Shown here: positions 7,200 through 16,507 of the stretch, piece by piece
How positions within the stretch are numbered: position 1 is the first letter of the stretch
How the letters are laid out: each line of letters begins with the position of its first letter
Assembly (NCBI RefSeq): GCF_004151105.1
Contig: NZ_PHRF01000027.1
Coordinates: forward strand, 378,282 to 442,281
DNA length: 64,000 nt
Origin: Streptomyces sp. L-9-10
GTDB lineage: Bacteria; Actinomycetota; Actinomycetes; Streptomycetales; Streptomycetaceae
Reading direction: 5' to 3'
Made by a program: the position numbers and the translations under genes
Notes under the pieces: model-generated
What the model saw: the letters and a program-made list of their open reading frames with translations, nothing else
What the model was told of the DNA's origin: nothing
The model's database searches: none

Positions 7200-10100
7200 G
7201 CGAGCCGAGCGATCAGCTGGTCTGCCGTACGGACGGCAGGCGTACGAAGGTACGGGCCGCGCGGCTCGGTGGTGTGGACGCGGTCGAGGTCGGTGACGAC
7301 GGGCTGACTCTGACCGTCACGTTCCTCGGCAAGGCGCCCCACGGGCTCTGCCCGGAGAACATCAGGATCGACGGCGGCCGGCGGATCACCGGCATCGAGG
7401 CTGTCGAGGTGTCGGTGGAGCGCGAGGAGGACCCGGAGCTGGACGACCGGCTGTTCGTCACGCTCGACCGCACCGGTGACACCTCCCGCTACCGGCTCTC
7501 GGTGGTCGGGACGGATCCGTACGGACGGCCGGGCACCGAGCCGTTCCCGGGCTTCGACCAGCGGTACTTCCGGGCCGGCCTCGACTTCCGGGCGGACTGT
7601 CCCACCCCCTTCGACCGCGAGAAGGACGAGCGGGCCGACGGGGCGGCGCCCCCGCACACGACCGCACCCGCACCCGCACCCGCACCCGCACCCGTCATCG
7701 ACTACACAGCGCGCGACTACGACACGATCCGCCGGCTGATTCTGGACCGGCTGGCGCTGACCACCCCGGGCTGGGTCGAGCGCAACGCCGCCGATCTCGG
7801 CACCACCCTGGTCGAACTCATCGCGCACACCGCGGATCTGATCAGCCATCAGCAGGACGCGGTCGCGACCGAGGCGTATCTCGACACGGCGCGGCGCCGG
7901 GTGTCCGTACGCCGCCATGTGCGGCTCATCGACTATCCGATGCACGACGGGGTCAACGCCCGCGCGTTCGTCACGGTCGAGACCGCGCGCCGGCTGACAC
8001 TGCCGCCCGGTACGTTCCGCTTCGCCGCCGTCGACGTCCGTACGCCGGCGCCGCGTGACCGGCCCGAGATCGGTACGGTCATCGACGACCGGGATCTGGC
8101 CGTGCTGGGCGAACGTGGTTCCGTGGAGGTCTTCGAACCGGTCGTCGCCGAGGAGCCGTTGGTCCTCTCCCCCGAACACCACACCATCCGCTTCTGGACC
8201 TGGGGCGAGGAGGTGTGCGCGCTGCCCAGGGGAGCCACCGCCGCCACGCTCCGCGACGAGTGGGCGGACAAGGAGTCGGCGGACAAGGAGTGTGTGTCCC
8301 GGACGCTGGAGCTGTCGCCGGGCGATCTGCTGCTGATCGAGGAGGTACGGGGGCCGCGCTCCGGTACGCCCGGCGACGCCGATCCGGCGCACCGGCAGGC
8401 CGTACGCCTCACCTCCGTCACCCCGGGCGTGGACCGGCTGGCGGACCAGCCCGTCCTGGAGGTCACCTGGGCGCGGGAGGACGCGCTCGCCTTCCCCTTC
8501 TGTCTGTCCACACGCGGCGGTCCCGGCTGCGGGCCGGTCGAGGATGTGAGCGTGGCGCGCGGGAACGTCGTGCTCGTCGACCACGGCCGTTCGCTGACCT
8601 TCCACGGCGGCGCGGCCCAGACGGTCACCGTCCCGCCGGCGCCCGCCGTCCTCGGTTCCTGTGCGCCGTCGGGCTTCGGCTGCTGGGACGGGGACGCCGG
8701 GAACGCGACGGCCGCGCTCATCAACACCCGTATCGAACAGGCGCATTGTGGACGTTCGCTGACGGCCGATCAGGTCCGCGAGCTGTTCACCGTCGTCGGT
8801 GAGAATGCGACGGTACGCGCGGGGCTCACGCTGGAGCTGGCGGGGCGCCGACGGGAGAAGGTCGTCCCCGGCACCGCGTACGCCCAGGCGGAGGCGCTGG
8901 CGACCCTGCTGGCGCAGGTCGTCTATCCGGGCATCCGGCCGCGCTTCCGGCCGGTGCTCGACCGCTCCCCCGTCGCCCAGTCCGTACCGTTCCCGGAGCC
9001 CCGGCATGTCTCGGCCGGACAGGCCGACAGGCTGGCGGCGATCGGGGGCCGGGTGCGGGAGCGGCTGGTGGAGCTGTGGCGCAGTGCCCGCGACCACGAC
9101 GGACTGGCGGACCGTGAGATCAACGAGCTGACCGTGCTGTTCGGGCTGCGGGTGCTGGAACGTCTTGAGCTGCGGCGCCATCCGGTGCGCGCGCTGCGCG
9201 AGTTGCTGCACCGCAGCGAGCGTTTGCTCGCCGCGAAGCTGCGGCGGCTCGAAGTTCTGGGCGCGCGGGCGCGCGCGGGCACGGTGCTCGACGGCACCAT
9301 CGCCTGGGAGATCGCGCACAGTTGGGGCCCGGCGTACGCGGTCGGACTGCATCCCGGTGAGGCGGTACTGCGCGGGCCCGCCGCGGCCCTCGTACAGGAT
9401 CCTCGGGCCGCGCTGCCCGCGGTGCGTGTCACGGACGGCGACACGTCCTGGGCGCCCCGGCGGGATCTGCTCTCCAGCGGCCCGCGCGACCGGCACTTCG
9501 TCGGTGAGCTGGAGGACGACGGGCGGATCGCCCTGCGGTTCGGCGACGGCCGGTACGGTGCGCGACCGCGACCGGGTGCCCGGCTGGAGCTGCACTACCG
9601 GCTCGGCGGTGGCACGGCGGGCAATGTCGGCGCGGAGGCCATCAACCATCTGGTGCTGAGCCGTGATCCCGACGCGTCCGACGCCGGGGAGCCGATGCCG
9701 GTGGCGGGGGTGCGCAATCCGCTGCCGGCCGTCGGCGGTACGGAGCCCGAACCCATCGATCAGGTGCGCCAGTTGGCGCCGCTCGACCTCAAGCGCTCGC
9801 GGCTGCGCGCCGTCACCGCCGAGGACTACGCGGCGCTGGCGACGGGGCTCCCCGGGGTGCGGCGCGCGGCGGCGGAGATCCGCTGGACGGGCAGTGTCCA
9901 GGAGGCGCAGGTCGCCGTCGACGCGCTGGGGACCGGCGATCCCTCCCCCGAGCTGCTCGACTCGGTGTCGTACGCCCTGGAGAGCTACCGCCGGATCGGC
10001 CATGACCTGGTCGTCGGCCCCGCCAGGAACGTGCCGCTGGACATCGCTCTCACGGTGTGTGCCGCGCCCGGCCATCAGCACGGGCAGATCCTGGCCGAGC

Positions 10101-10408
10101 TGTACCGGCTGCTGGGCAGCCGGCGGCTGTCGGGCGGCCGGCTCGGCTTCTTCCACCCCGACGCGCTGACCTTCGGCGAACCGGTGCGGCTCAGCAGGCT
10201 GGTGGCCGTCGCGGCGGCCGTCCAGGGCGTGGAGAGCGTACGAGTGACTCGGCTGATCCGGCTCTTCGACGAGGGCCCGGACGACGACACCGCACTGGAG
10301 GAAGGCGTGCTGCGGCTCGGCCCGCTGGAGATCGCGCGGTGCGACAACGACCCCGACCGGCCCGAGAACGGCCGGCTGTCCATCGAACTGACCGGAGGCG
10401 CACGATGA
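7196..10408 (+). CDS. eCIS baseplate assembly protein, gp6/baseplate J-type (Afp11-like)
   Basis: 1,070 residues. A beta-rich N-terminal domain (1-155) is joined by an (Ala-Pro)5 linker (about 158-168) to the conserved baseplate core: YTARDYDTIRRLILDRL, DLGTTLVELIAHTADLISHQQD, and TARRRVSVRRHVRLIDYPMH. These are hallmark motifs of actinobacterial 'putative baseplate assembly proteins'. The C-terminal part contains a baseplate-J-like segment (LHYRLGGGTAGNVGAEAIN, then a domain beginning VTAEDYAALATGLPGVRRA). It forms the wedge dimer around the hub. Overlaps of 4 bases on both sides show coupling within the operon. Confidence 0.9.
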   Translation: MSEPSDQLVCRTDGRRTKVRAARLGGVDAVEVGDDGLTLTVTFLGKAPHGLCPENIRIDGGRRITGIEAVEVSVEREEDPELDDRLFVTLDRTGDTSRYRLSVVGTDPYGRPGTEPFPGFDQRYFRAGLDFRADCPTPFDREKDERADGAAPPHTTAPAPAPAPAPVIDYTARDYDTIRRLILDRLALTTPGWVERNAADLGTTLVELIAHTADLISHQQDAVATEAYLDTARRRVSVRRHVRLIDYPMHDGVNARAFVTVETARRLTLPPGTFRFAAVDVRTPAPRDRPEIGTVIDDRDLAVLGERGSVEVFEPVVAEEPLVLSPEHHTIRFWTWGEEVCALPRGATAATLRDEWADKESADKECVSRTLELSPGDLLLIEEVRGPRSGTPGDADPAHRQAVRLTSVTPGVDRLADQPVLEVTWAREDALAFPFCLSTRGGPGCGPVEDVSVARGNVVLVDHGRSLTFHGGAAQTVTVPPAPAVLGSCAPSGFGCWDGDAGNATAALINTRIEQAHCGRSLTADQVRELFTVVGENATVRAGLTLELAGRRREKVVPGTAYAQAEALATLLAQVVYPGIRPRFRPVLDRSPVAQSVPFPEPRHVSAGQADRLAAIGGRVRERLVELWRSARDHDGLADREINELTVLFGLRVLERLELRRHPVRALRELLHRSERLLAAKLRRLEVLGARARAGTVLDGTIAWEIAHSWGPAYAVGLHPGEAVLRGPAAALVQDPRAALPAVRVTDGDTSWAPRRDLLSSGPRDRHFVGELEDDGRIALRFGDGRYGARPRPGARLELHYRLGGGTAGNVGAEAINHLVLSRDPDASDAGEPMPVAGVRNPLPAVGGTEPEPIDQVRQLAPLDLKRSRLRAVTAEDYAALATGLPGVRRAAAEIRWTGSVQEAQVAVDALGTGDPSPELLDSVSYALESYRRIGHDLVVGPARNVPLDIALTVCAAPGHQHGQILAELYRLLGSRRLSGGRLGFFHPDALTFGEPVRLSRLVAVAAAVQGVESVRVTRLIRLFDEGPDDDTALEEGVLRLGPLEIARCDNDPDRPENGRLSIELTGGAR

Positions 10409-13400
10409 GCGACACCCGCACCTGCGGCTGCGGCTGCGGTGGGCACGACGAGCGCCACGCGCCCCCGCCGCTGTACAACCCGCCGGGCCGGACGGCCCTC
10501 GACTACCGGGTCGGTGAGTACGGTACGTTCCTCGCGGCCATGCTCGACCGGCTGTCCTCCCCCGCCTACCCCGCGCTGCGCGGGCTGACCGTCCGTACCC
10601 CGGACGACCCGGCGATCGGGCTGCTCGACTCCTGGGCGGTCGTCGGTGATCTCCTCACGTTCCACTCCGAGCGGATCGCCGAGGAGGGGTATCTCCGTAC
10701 GGCACGTGAGTACCGGTCGCTGGCCCTGCTGGGGCGGCTGGTCGGGCACCGGCCACGGCCCGGTATCGCCGCCGACACCCATCTCGTGTACACCCTGGAC
10801 CGCGATCCGCGCGCCGCGGACCTGCCGGTGCTGATCCCGCGCGGCGCGCGCAGCAACAGCGTGCCCGCCTCGGCGGACGAGGAGTCGCGGACGTTCGAGA
10901 CCAGTGAGGACCTGACGGCCAGGTGGGCGTGGAACGAGCTGGCGGTACGCCGGCGCCGGCCCGCCCTGCTCACCCCGGACGATCTGCGCGAGCGGTCCGA
11001 GATCCAGGTGTCCGGAACGGCCGTCTCGCTCCGGACCGGTGACAAACTGCTGTTCGTCTTCGGCGCGGACGCGGAGACGGCCGGGCAGCGGCTGCTGCTG
11101 CCGGTCGCGCGGGTCCGGATCGACCGGGACGACGAGGTGACGGCGATCGGGCTGCCGCAGTCCGCGCCGCCGTCGCTCGCCGAGCTGGTGGCGGAGCTGC
11201 GCGAGTGGATCACCGAGGACGGGCGGGAGTCGGAGGAGGGCGATCCCACCCCCGAGAACCCCAATCCGCGCCCCGTCAGCCTGATCATCGAGGAGTTCGA
11301 CACGCAGGTGCTGGCGCCGCTGCGCGCCGATCTGGACGGCATCGCGTCCCCGGCGGCGTTCGCCCGGCGGCTCGCGGATCCGCGTGAGCGGCTGGCCGAG
11401 GCGCAGGCCGTGGCGGCTCCGTACGAGGAGGTCGTGGCCTGGTTCGAGCAGCTGGAGGCCGTGGTCGGCGAACTGATGGAGCGGGCGGCCGGGTTGGAGC
11501 CCTCGCAGCCCGTGCCACCGGCCCCCGCGGACGCCCCCTTAAGCGCCACCACGAACGCCACGGCGAGCACACCCGTACACACACCCGCGCACGCCGGGGC
11601 GGCGGACTCCCCCGCCATGCGGGCGCTCGGCGCCATACTGCCCGCGCTGCGTTCCCGGGTCGTCAAACCGCCGTCCGGGGCACGCGCGCTGTCGCACGAC
11701 CCGGCGCGGCTCTTCGCACAGGGCTCCGACCTCGGCGCGCGGCTGCTCTCCGCTCTCGACCCGCGCATCGCGGACGGGATGTACACGGCGTGGCGCAACG
11801 CCGCCCCGGCCGTGCCCGCGCTGCTGCGCGAGCTTCAGGCGATGCGGGTGACCGGGGCTCCGTTCGGGGCGACGGCGCCGCTCAAGCCCGTCCAGGACGA
11901 GCGCGGGCGGGTCATCCGGCAGACCGACTGGCCGCTGGGCGGCTCGTCCCTCACCACCATGCGGATCGTGTACGACGCCGCGGGCCGGGTGCCGGTACGC
12001 GCCGAGTTCCAGCACACGGAGACCGGCTCGTCCGTTCAGCGGTCGGAGAATCTGCCCGCCGAGATCACCTTCGATCTGGCGCCCGGCCGGGTCTCGCTGG
12101 TGACGCGTACCGCCCAGGACCGCGATCTGAGCTGGCTGTCCCGGCGCCCGGCCGACTCCCAGGAGCCGGGCGTGACCGCCCAGTTGCTGCCCGGTCTTCC
12201 CGAGCGGACACTCTTCGTCTCCCGGCCGGGCGAGGACGGCCGGGTCCATGTCGCCGTGCACAACGGCGAGGCCCAGGAGTGGTGGCTCGCTCCCGGAGAG
12301 CACAAGCAGGTCACCCACGCGGGCCTGGAGCTGACCGTGCGGTACACCGTCGGCAGCGAGCCCGCGAACGTCGAGATCGGTCTCGCGACCGTTCCCGAGC
12401 AGGCCAACCGCCATGTCCTGCCGCTCGATTCCGTGCAGGAGGGCATCACGGTCGGCAGCTGGGTCGCGGTCGAGCGGCCCCGCAAGGGCGCCGAGGGTCC
12501 CGACGGGATCCCGGGCGACAAGAAGCTCGCGTTCCTGACCACCCGCGTGACCGCCGTACGCACCGCCGCGTACACCAACTACGGCATCACCGGCCGGGGC
12601 ACCGAACTGACGCTCGCCGACCCCTGGCTGGACGAGCACGACGTGCTGCTCTCCACGATCCGTGACACCACCGTGCACGCGGGCGGTGAGGCGCTGCGGC
12701 TCGCCGACGAACCACTGGGCGAGGATGTCCACGGCAATGAACTCGAACTGGCCGAGCTGTACGACGGGTTGCTGCCGGGACGGTATCTGATCGTGTCGGG
12801 CGAGCGCACCGACATCCCGCACACGGCCGGGGTGCGGGGCACCGAACTGGCCGTGATCGCGGCGGTGGAGCAGGCGCTGGACCCCCGGCTGCCCGGTGAC
12901 CATGTCCATACGAAGCTCACGCTCACCACGGACCTGGCCCACCGCTACCGCCGTGACACGGTGCGGGTCCGGGGCAATGTGGTGCCCGCGTCGCACGGCG
13001 AGAGCCGCGACGAGCCGATCGGCAGCGGCGACGCCGGCCGGATCAACCAGACGTTCGCTCTCTGGCAGTCACCGCTGACCTGGCTGCCGGCCGACAATCC
13101 GCTGGGCGCCACGCCCACCCTTGAGGTACGGGTCGACGGTCTGCTCTGGCACGCGGTGGACAGCCTGGCCGGACGGGGTCCGAGCGACCGGGTGTATGTC
13201 ACCGGCACGGCCGCGGACGGGCGGACGACGGTGACCTTCGGCGACGGGGTGTCCGGCGCCCGGCTGCCCTCCGGGCACGAGAACGTACGGGCCCGGTACC
13301 GCTTCGGCACCGGCAGCGCCGCCAACGTCGCAGCGGACCGGATCACCCAGGCCGTCACCCGGCCGCTGGGCATCACGGCCGTCACCAATCCGCAGCCCGC

Positions 13401-14235
13401 CACGGGCGGCGCGGACGCCGACGGTCCCGGTCTGACCCGGCGCACGATCCCGCTCGCGGTCTCCGCTCTGGACCGGCTCGTGTCCATCAGGGACTACGAG
13501 GACTTCGCCCGCTCCCGGGCGGGCATCGGCCGGGCCGCCGCCCGCGAGATCTTCGACGGACGGCGTCGGGTGCTGCATATGACGGTCGCCGGGGTCGATG
13601 ACATCGCGATCGCCGAGGACTCCGAGGTGCTGGGCGCCCTTCGGTCCTCGCTCGCCCGCTACGGCGACTCGCGCCTGCCCGTGCGGGTGGACGTACGCGA
13701 GTTGGTGCTGCTGCTGCTCGCCGCGCGGGTGAAGGTGGCGCGTGATCACACCTGGAGCGTGGTCGAACCCCGGCTGCGCCAGGCACTGCTGAATGAATTC
13801 GGCAGCGGGCGAAGGGAGTTGGGTCAACCGGCCCGGCTCTCGGACGTACTGGCGACGGCGCACCGGGTGCCCGGTGTGGACTATGTGGATGTCGATGTCT
13901 TCACCGGGGTACCGGCGTCGGTCACTCCGGAGGAGCTGATCGCCCTCGCGGCGCTGCCGGACCGGCCGCGCCAGACGGTCCCGGCGCGGCTCGCCACGTA
14001 CGACGAGGACGTGCACGTGGTCACCGGGCAGGACGGCGAGACGCTCACCCGGATCGCCGGCCGGTACGGCATCCCACTGGCCGGACTGCTGCGGCTGAAC
14101 CCGGACATCACCGATACACGGCGGCTCGCGAAGGGCCGGGCGGTGTGTGTCTTCCGGGGCATCAGGCCGGCCCAGCTCGCCCTGTTGTCACCGCATGTCG
14201 CCGACACGCTGATTCTGACGGAGGTCACCGCATGA
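10405..14235 (+). CDS. eCIS second baseplate wedge protein (gp7/Afp12-like) with C-terminal LysM-like module
   Basis: 1,276 residues from the ATG overlapping the previous stop. It begins with an odd Cys-rich tail (TCGCGCGGHDERH) that could bind metal. The core follows with LLDSWAVVGDLLTFHSERIAEEGYLRTARE, typical of the gp7-like partner of the gp6-type wedge (short quote: DLLTFHSERIAEEGYLRTA). A middle Pro/Ala/Thr linker contains a TTA leucine codon (11539-11541, residue 379). The C-terminal third repeats the baseplate-J pattern (YRFGTGSAANVAADRIT; VSIRDYEDFARSRAGIGRA). Residues about 1,215-1,265 read like LysM: VVTGQDGETLTRIAGRYGI, LLRLNPDI. Confidence 0.88.
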   Translation: MSDTRTCGCGCGGHDERHAPPPLYNPPGRTALDYRVGEYGTFLAAMLDRLSSPAYPALRGLTVRTPDDPAIGLLDSWAVVGDLLTFHSERIAEEGYLRTAREYRSLALLGRLVGHRPRPGIAADTHLVYTLDRDPRAADLPVLIPRGARSNSVPASADEESRTFETSEDLTARWAWNELAVRRRRPALLTPDDLRERSEIQVSGTAVSLRTGDKLLFVFGADAETAGQRLLLPVARVRIDRDDEVTAIGLPQSAPPSLAELVAELREWITEDGRESEEGDPTPENPNPRPVSLIIEEFDTQVLAPLRADLDGIASPAAFARRLADPRERLAEAQAVAAPYEEVVAWFEQLEAVVGELMERAAGLEPSQPVPPAPADAPLSATTNATASTPVHTPAHAGAADSPAMRALGAILPALRSRVVKPPSGARALSHDPARLFAQGSDLGARLLSALDPRIADGMYTAWRNAAPAVPALLRELQAMRVTGAPFGATAPLKPVQDERGRVIRQTDWPLGGSSLTTMRIVYDAAGRVPVRAEFQHTETGSSVQRSENLPAEITFDLAPGRVSLVTRTAQDRDLSWLSRRPADSQEPGVTAQLLPGLPERTLFVSRPGEDGRVHVAVHNGEAQEWWLAPGEHKQVTHAGLELTVRYTVGSEPANVEIGLATVPEQANRHVLPLDSVQEGITVGSWVAVERPRKGAEGPDGIPGDKKLAFLTTRVTAVRTAAYTNYGITGRGTELTLADPWLDEHDVLLSTIRDTTVHAGGEALRLADEPLGEDVHGNELELAELYDGLLPGRYLIVSGERTDIPHTAGVRGTELAVIAAVEQALDPRLPGDHVHTKLTLTTDLAHRYRRDTVRVRGNVVPASHGESRDEPIGSGDAGRINQTFALWQSPLTWLPADNPLGATPTLEVRVDGLLWHAVDSLAGRGPSDRVYVTGTAADGRTTVTFGDGVSGARLPSGHENVRARYRFGTGSAANVAADRITQAVTRPLGITAVTNPQPATGGADADGPGLTRRTIPLAVSALDRLVSIRDYEDFARSRAGIGRAAAREIFDGRRRVLHMTVAGVDDIAIAEDSEVLGALRSSLARYGDSRLPVRVDVRELVLLLLAARVKVARDHTWSVVEPRLRQALLNEFGSGRRELGQPARLSDVLATAHRVPGVDYVDVDVFTGVPASVTPEELIALAALPDRPRQTVPARLATYDEDVHVVTGQDGETLTRIAGRYGIPLAGLLRLNPDITDTRRLAKGRAVCVFRGIRPAQLALLSPHVADTLILTEVTA

Positions 14236-16424
14236 GCAGGGAACCGGACGGGCTCGCGGAGATGCTCCCGCAGTGGCACCGGCTGCGCGACGCCGAGGGC
14301 GGGGAGCCGCTGCGCGCGCTGCTCGCGGTGATCGCCGAGCAGGTCGACCGGGTCCGCGACGGGGTCGAACAGAGCTATGAGGACTGGTTCGTGGAGACCG
14401 CGGCGCCCTGGGTGCTGCCGTATCTCGGCGATCTGGTCGGCTACACCCCGCTGCCCGGCTACGAGCGGATGCTCGCGGAGGGGCTGGAGAGCGGCGGGAG
14501 CGCCGAGGAGGCGCGCGACCGGCTCGCCGAGGCCCTGGCGCCGCGCGGCGATGTCGCCGCGACCGTCGCCAACCGGCGGCGCAAGGGCACCCTGGCGCTG
14601 CTGGAGGAGCTGGCCGAGGACGTGGCGGGCCTGCCCGCGCGGGCCGTGGAGTTCTCCCGGCTCCTCGCGCACCATCAGCCGGTCAGGCTGTACGGATCGG
14701 GGACGGCGGCCGTGAACGCGCGCCGGCGGGAACGCGGCCGGCTCGTGGACGTACGGGAGGGCGCGGCGCTGGATCTCGCGGGCGGCCCGTTCGGCACGGT
14801 CGCGCGGTCGGTGGACGTACGGCGGGCCGGTTCCGCGCGTACGCCGGGCGGCCACTCCCCGGCGGGGGTCGGCCTGTTCGTGTGGCGGCTGAAGCCGTAC
14901 CACCTGACCAAGGCGCCCGCGTACTGCGTCGACCGGGCCCGTCACCTCTACACGTTCTCGATCCTGGGCAATGACACCCCGCTGGTCACCAGGCCGGTGC
15001 CGGAGCCCTCGGCCACCCATGTCGCGACCATCGACAACGTCCCCGCCTTCATCCGCCGCAGGCAGCTCGCCGACCGGCTCGCGGACCACTACGGTCCCGG
15101 CAGGAGTTTCACGGTGTGGCGCGACGGCCAGGACGAGCCGGTGGCGCCGGCGGATCTCGTGGTGGCGGATCTGACGGACTGGCGCTACCGGCCCAAGCGC
15201 GGACAGGTCGCCGTCGATCCGGAGCTGGGCCGGATCGCCTTCGGCCCGCGCTCCGCGCCGCGCCAGGGCGTCTGGGTCACCTACCACCACGCGTTCGCGG
15301 ACGACACGGGCGGCGGTGAGTACCCGCGCGACCGGGAGACACCGGCGTCCGCGGCGGTCTACCGGGTGGGCCCCGGCCGGCCGTACCAGCGGATCATGGA
15401 CGCGTACGGGCAGTGGCGCTCGGACCGGCGGGCCGGACACTGCGGGCCCGACGGGCTGATCGAGATCACGCACAGCGGCGCCTACCAGGAACAGCTGGAC
15501 TTCGATCTGGAGCCCGGCGACCGGCTGGAGGTGCGGGCGGCCGAGGGCACCCGGCCGGTGATCCGGCTGCTCGACTGGTACAGCAACCGGCCGGACGCGC
15601 TCAACATCCGGGCGCGGGAGGAAGGCCGGACGCGGGACGGCGACGGGCAGGAGGACGCGGGCCCGGCTCCCCGTATCGTGCTGGACGGTCTGCTGATCAC
15701 CGGGCGCGGGCTCCATGTCGCCGGTCCCATGGGCGCGGTCGTGCTGCGGCACTGCACGCTCGTACCCGGCTGGTCGCTGGAGCCGCACTGCGCGCCGCAC
15801 TCCCCCGAGGAACCGAGTCTGGTGCTGGACAGGACCACCGCGTGCGTGGAGATCGAACGGTGTGTCCTCGGCACCATCGAGGTGATCGGCGACGAGGTGG
15901 GGCACGACCCGCTGCCCCTCCATATCCGCGACAGTGTCCTGGACGCCACCGGCCATGACAGGGCGGCCCTGTCCGCCCCGGACTGCCGGCACGCCCACGC
16001 CGTACTGCACGCGCACCGCACCACCGTCATCGGGGAGGTCCACACGCACGCGGTGGCGATCGCCGAGAACTCCGTCTTCACCGGGGCGCTGCGAGTGGCC
16101 AGGCGGGGCGTCGGGTGCGTGCGGTTCTCGTACGTACCGCCCGGTTCGCGCACTCCGCGCCGCCATCGCTGCCAGCCGGACCTGGTGGGCGGCGAAGAGG
16201 CCGCGCGGGTACGGCCGTTGTTCACCAGTGAGCGGTACGGCACGCCCGCGTACGGGCAGTTGGCGGCCGGGGGTGCGGAGGAGATCAAGCGGGGCGCCGA
16301 GGACGGCTCCGAGATGGGCGCCTTCCACGATCTCTACGAGCCGCAGCGCCTGGACAGTCTGCGGGCGCGGCTCGCCGAGTACACCCCGGCCGGTACCGAC
16401 GCGGGGATCGTCACCGTGACGTGA
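14232..16424 (+). CDS. eCIS tail protein, phage tail I-like N-terminus with beta-helix-like C-terminal region
   Basis: 730 residues from the ATG at 14232 (ATGA overlap). The N-terminal 150 residues resemble P2-type tail protein I: RALLAVIAEQVDRVRDGVEQ, EDWFVETAAPWVLPYLGDLVG, then RRRKGTLALLEELAEDVAG. The middle and C-terminal parts are beta-rich, with repeated short strands such as IVLDGLLITGRGLHV, GAVVLRHCTLVPGW, CVEIERCVLGTIEVIGDEVG and HIRDSVLDATG, a pattern of right-handed beta-helices. No separate tail-fibre gene follows, so this protein may close the baseplate periphery or act as the adhesin-like part. Homologues are commonly annotated only as phage tail protein. Confidence 0.82.
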   Translation: MSREPDGLAEMLPQWHRLRDAEGGEPLRALLAVIAEQVDRVRDGVEQSYEDWFVETAAPWVLPYLGDLVGYTPLPGYERMLAEGLESGGSAEEARDRLAEALAPRGDVAATVANRRRKGTLALLEELAEDVAGLPARAVEFSRLLAHHQPVRLYGSGTAAVNARRRERGRLVDVREGAALDLAGGPFGTVARSVDVRRAGSARTPGGHSPAGVGLFVWRLKPYHLTKAPAYCVDRARHLYTFSILGNDTPLVTRPVPEPSATHVATIDNVPAFIRRRQLADRLADHYGPGRSFTVWRDGQDEPVAPADLVVADLTDWRYRPKRGQVAVDPELGRIAFGPRSAPRQGVWVTYHHAFADDTGGGEYPRDRETPASAAVYRVGPGRPYQRIMDAYGQWRSDRRAGHCGPDGLIEITHSGAYQEQLDFDLEPGDRLEVRAAEGTRPVIRLLDWYSNRPDALNIRAREEGRTRDGDGQEDAGPAPRIVLDGLLITGRGLHVAGPMGAVVLRHCTLVPGWSLEPHCAPHSPEEPSLVLDRTTACVEIERCVLGTIEVIGDEVGHDPLPLHIRDSVLDATGHDRAALSAPDCRHAHAVLHAHRTTVIGEVHTHAVAIAENSVFTGALRVARRGVGCVRFSYVPPGSRTPRRHRCQPDLVGGEEAARVRPLFTSERYGTPAYGQLAAGGAEEIKRGAEDGSEMGAFHDLYEPQRLDSLRARLAEYTPAGTDAGIVTVT

Positions 16425-16507
16425 GCCCTCCTTCCTCCATGTGCCCTGTGCAGCAACCCCGTAGCCCGCGCGACCGAATGCCGAACTTCCGAGGGGGACC
16501 CCTTCCC

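Noticed and set aside
7136..10156. 1,006-codon ORF opposite the gp6-like baseplate gene
   Set aside because: It is a shadow of the high-GC coding frame: Arg/Gly/Pro/Gln-rich with no domain, while the plus strand has clear baseplate motifs.
16421..16507. Longer start of the DUF6519-like protein
   Set aside because: The conserved N-terminus and ribosome site fit the ATG at 16508; the upstream codons read the spacer.
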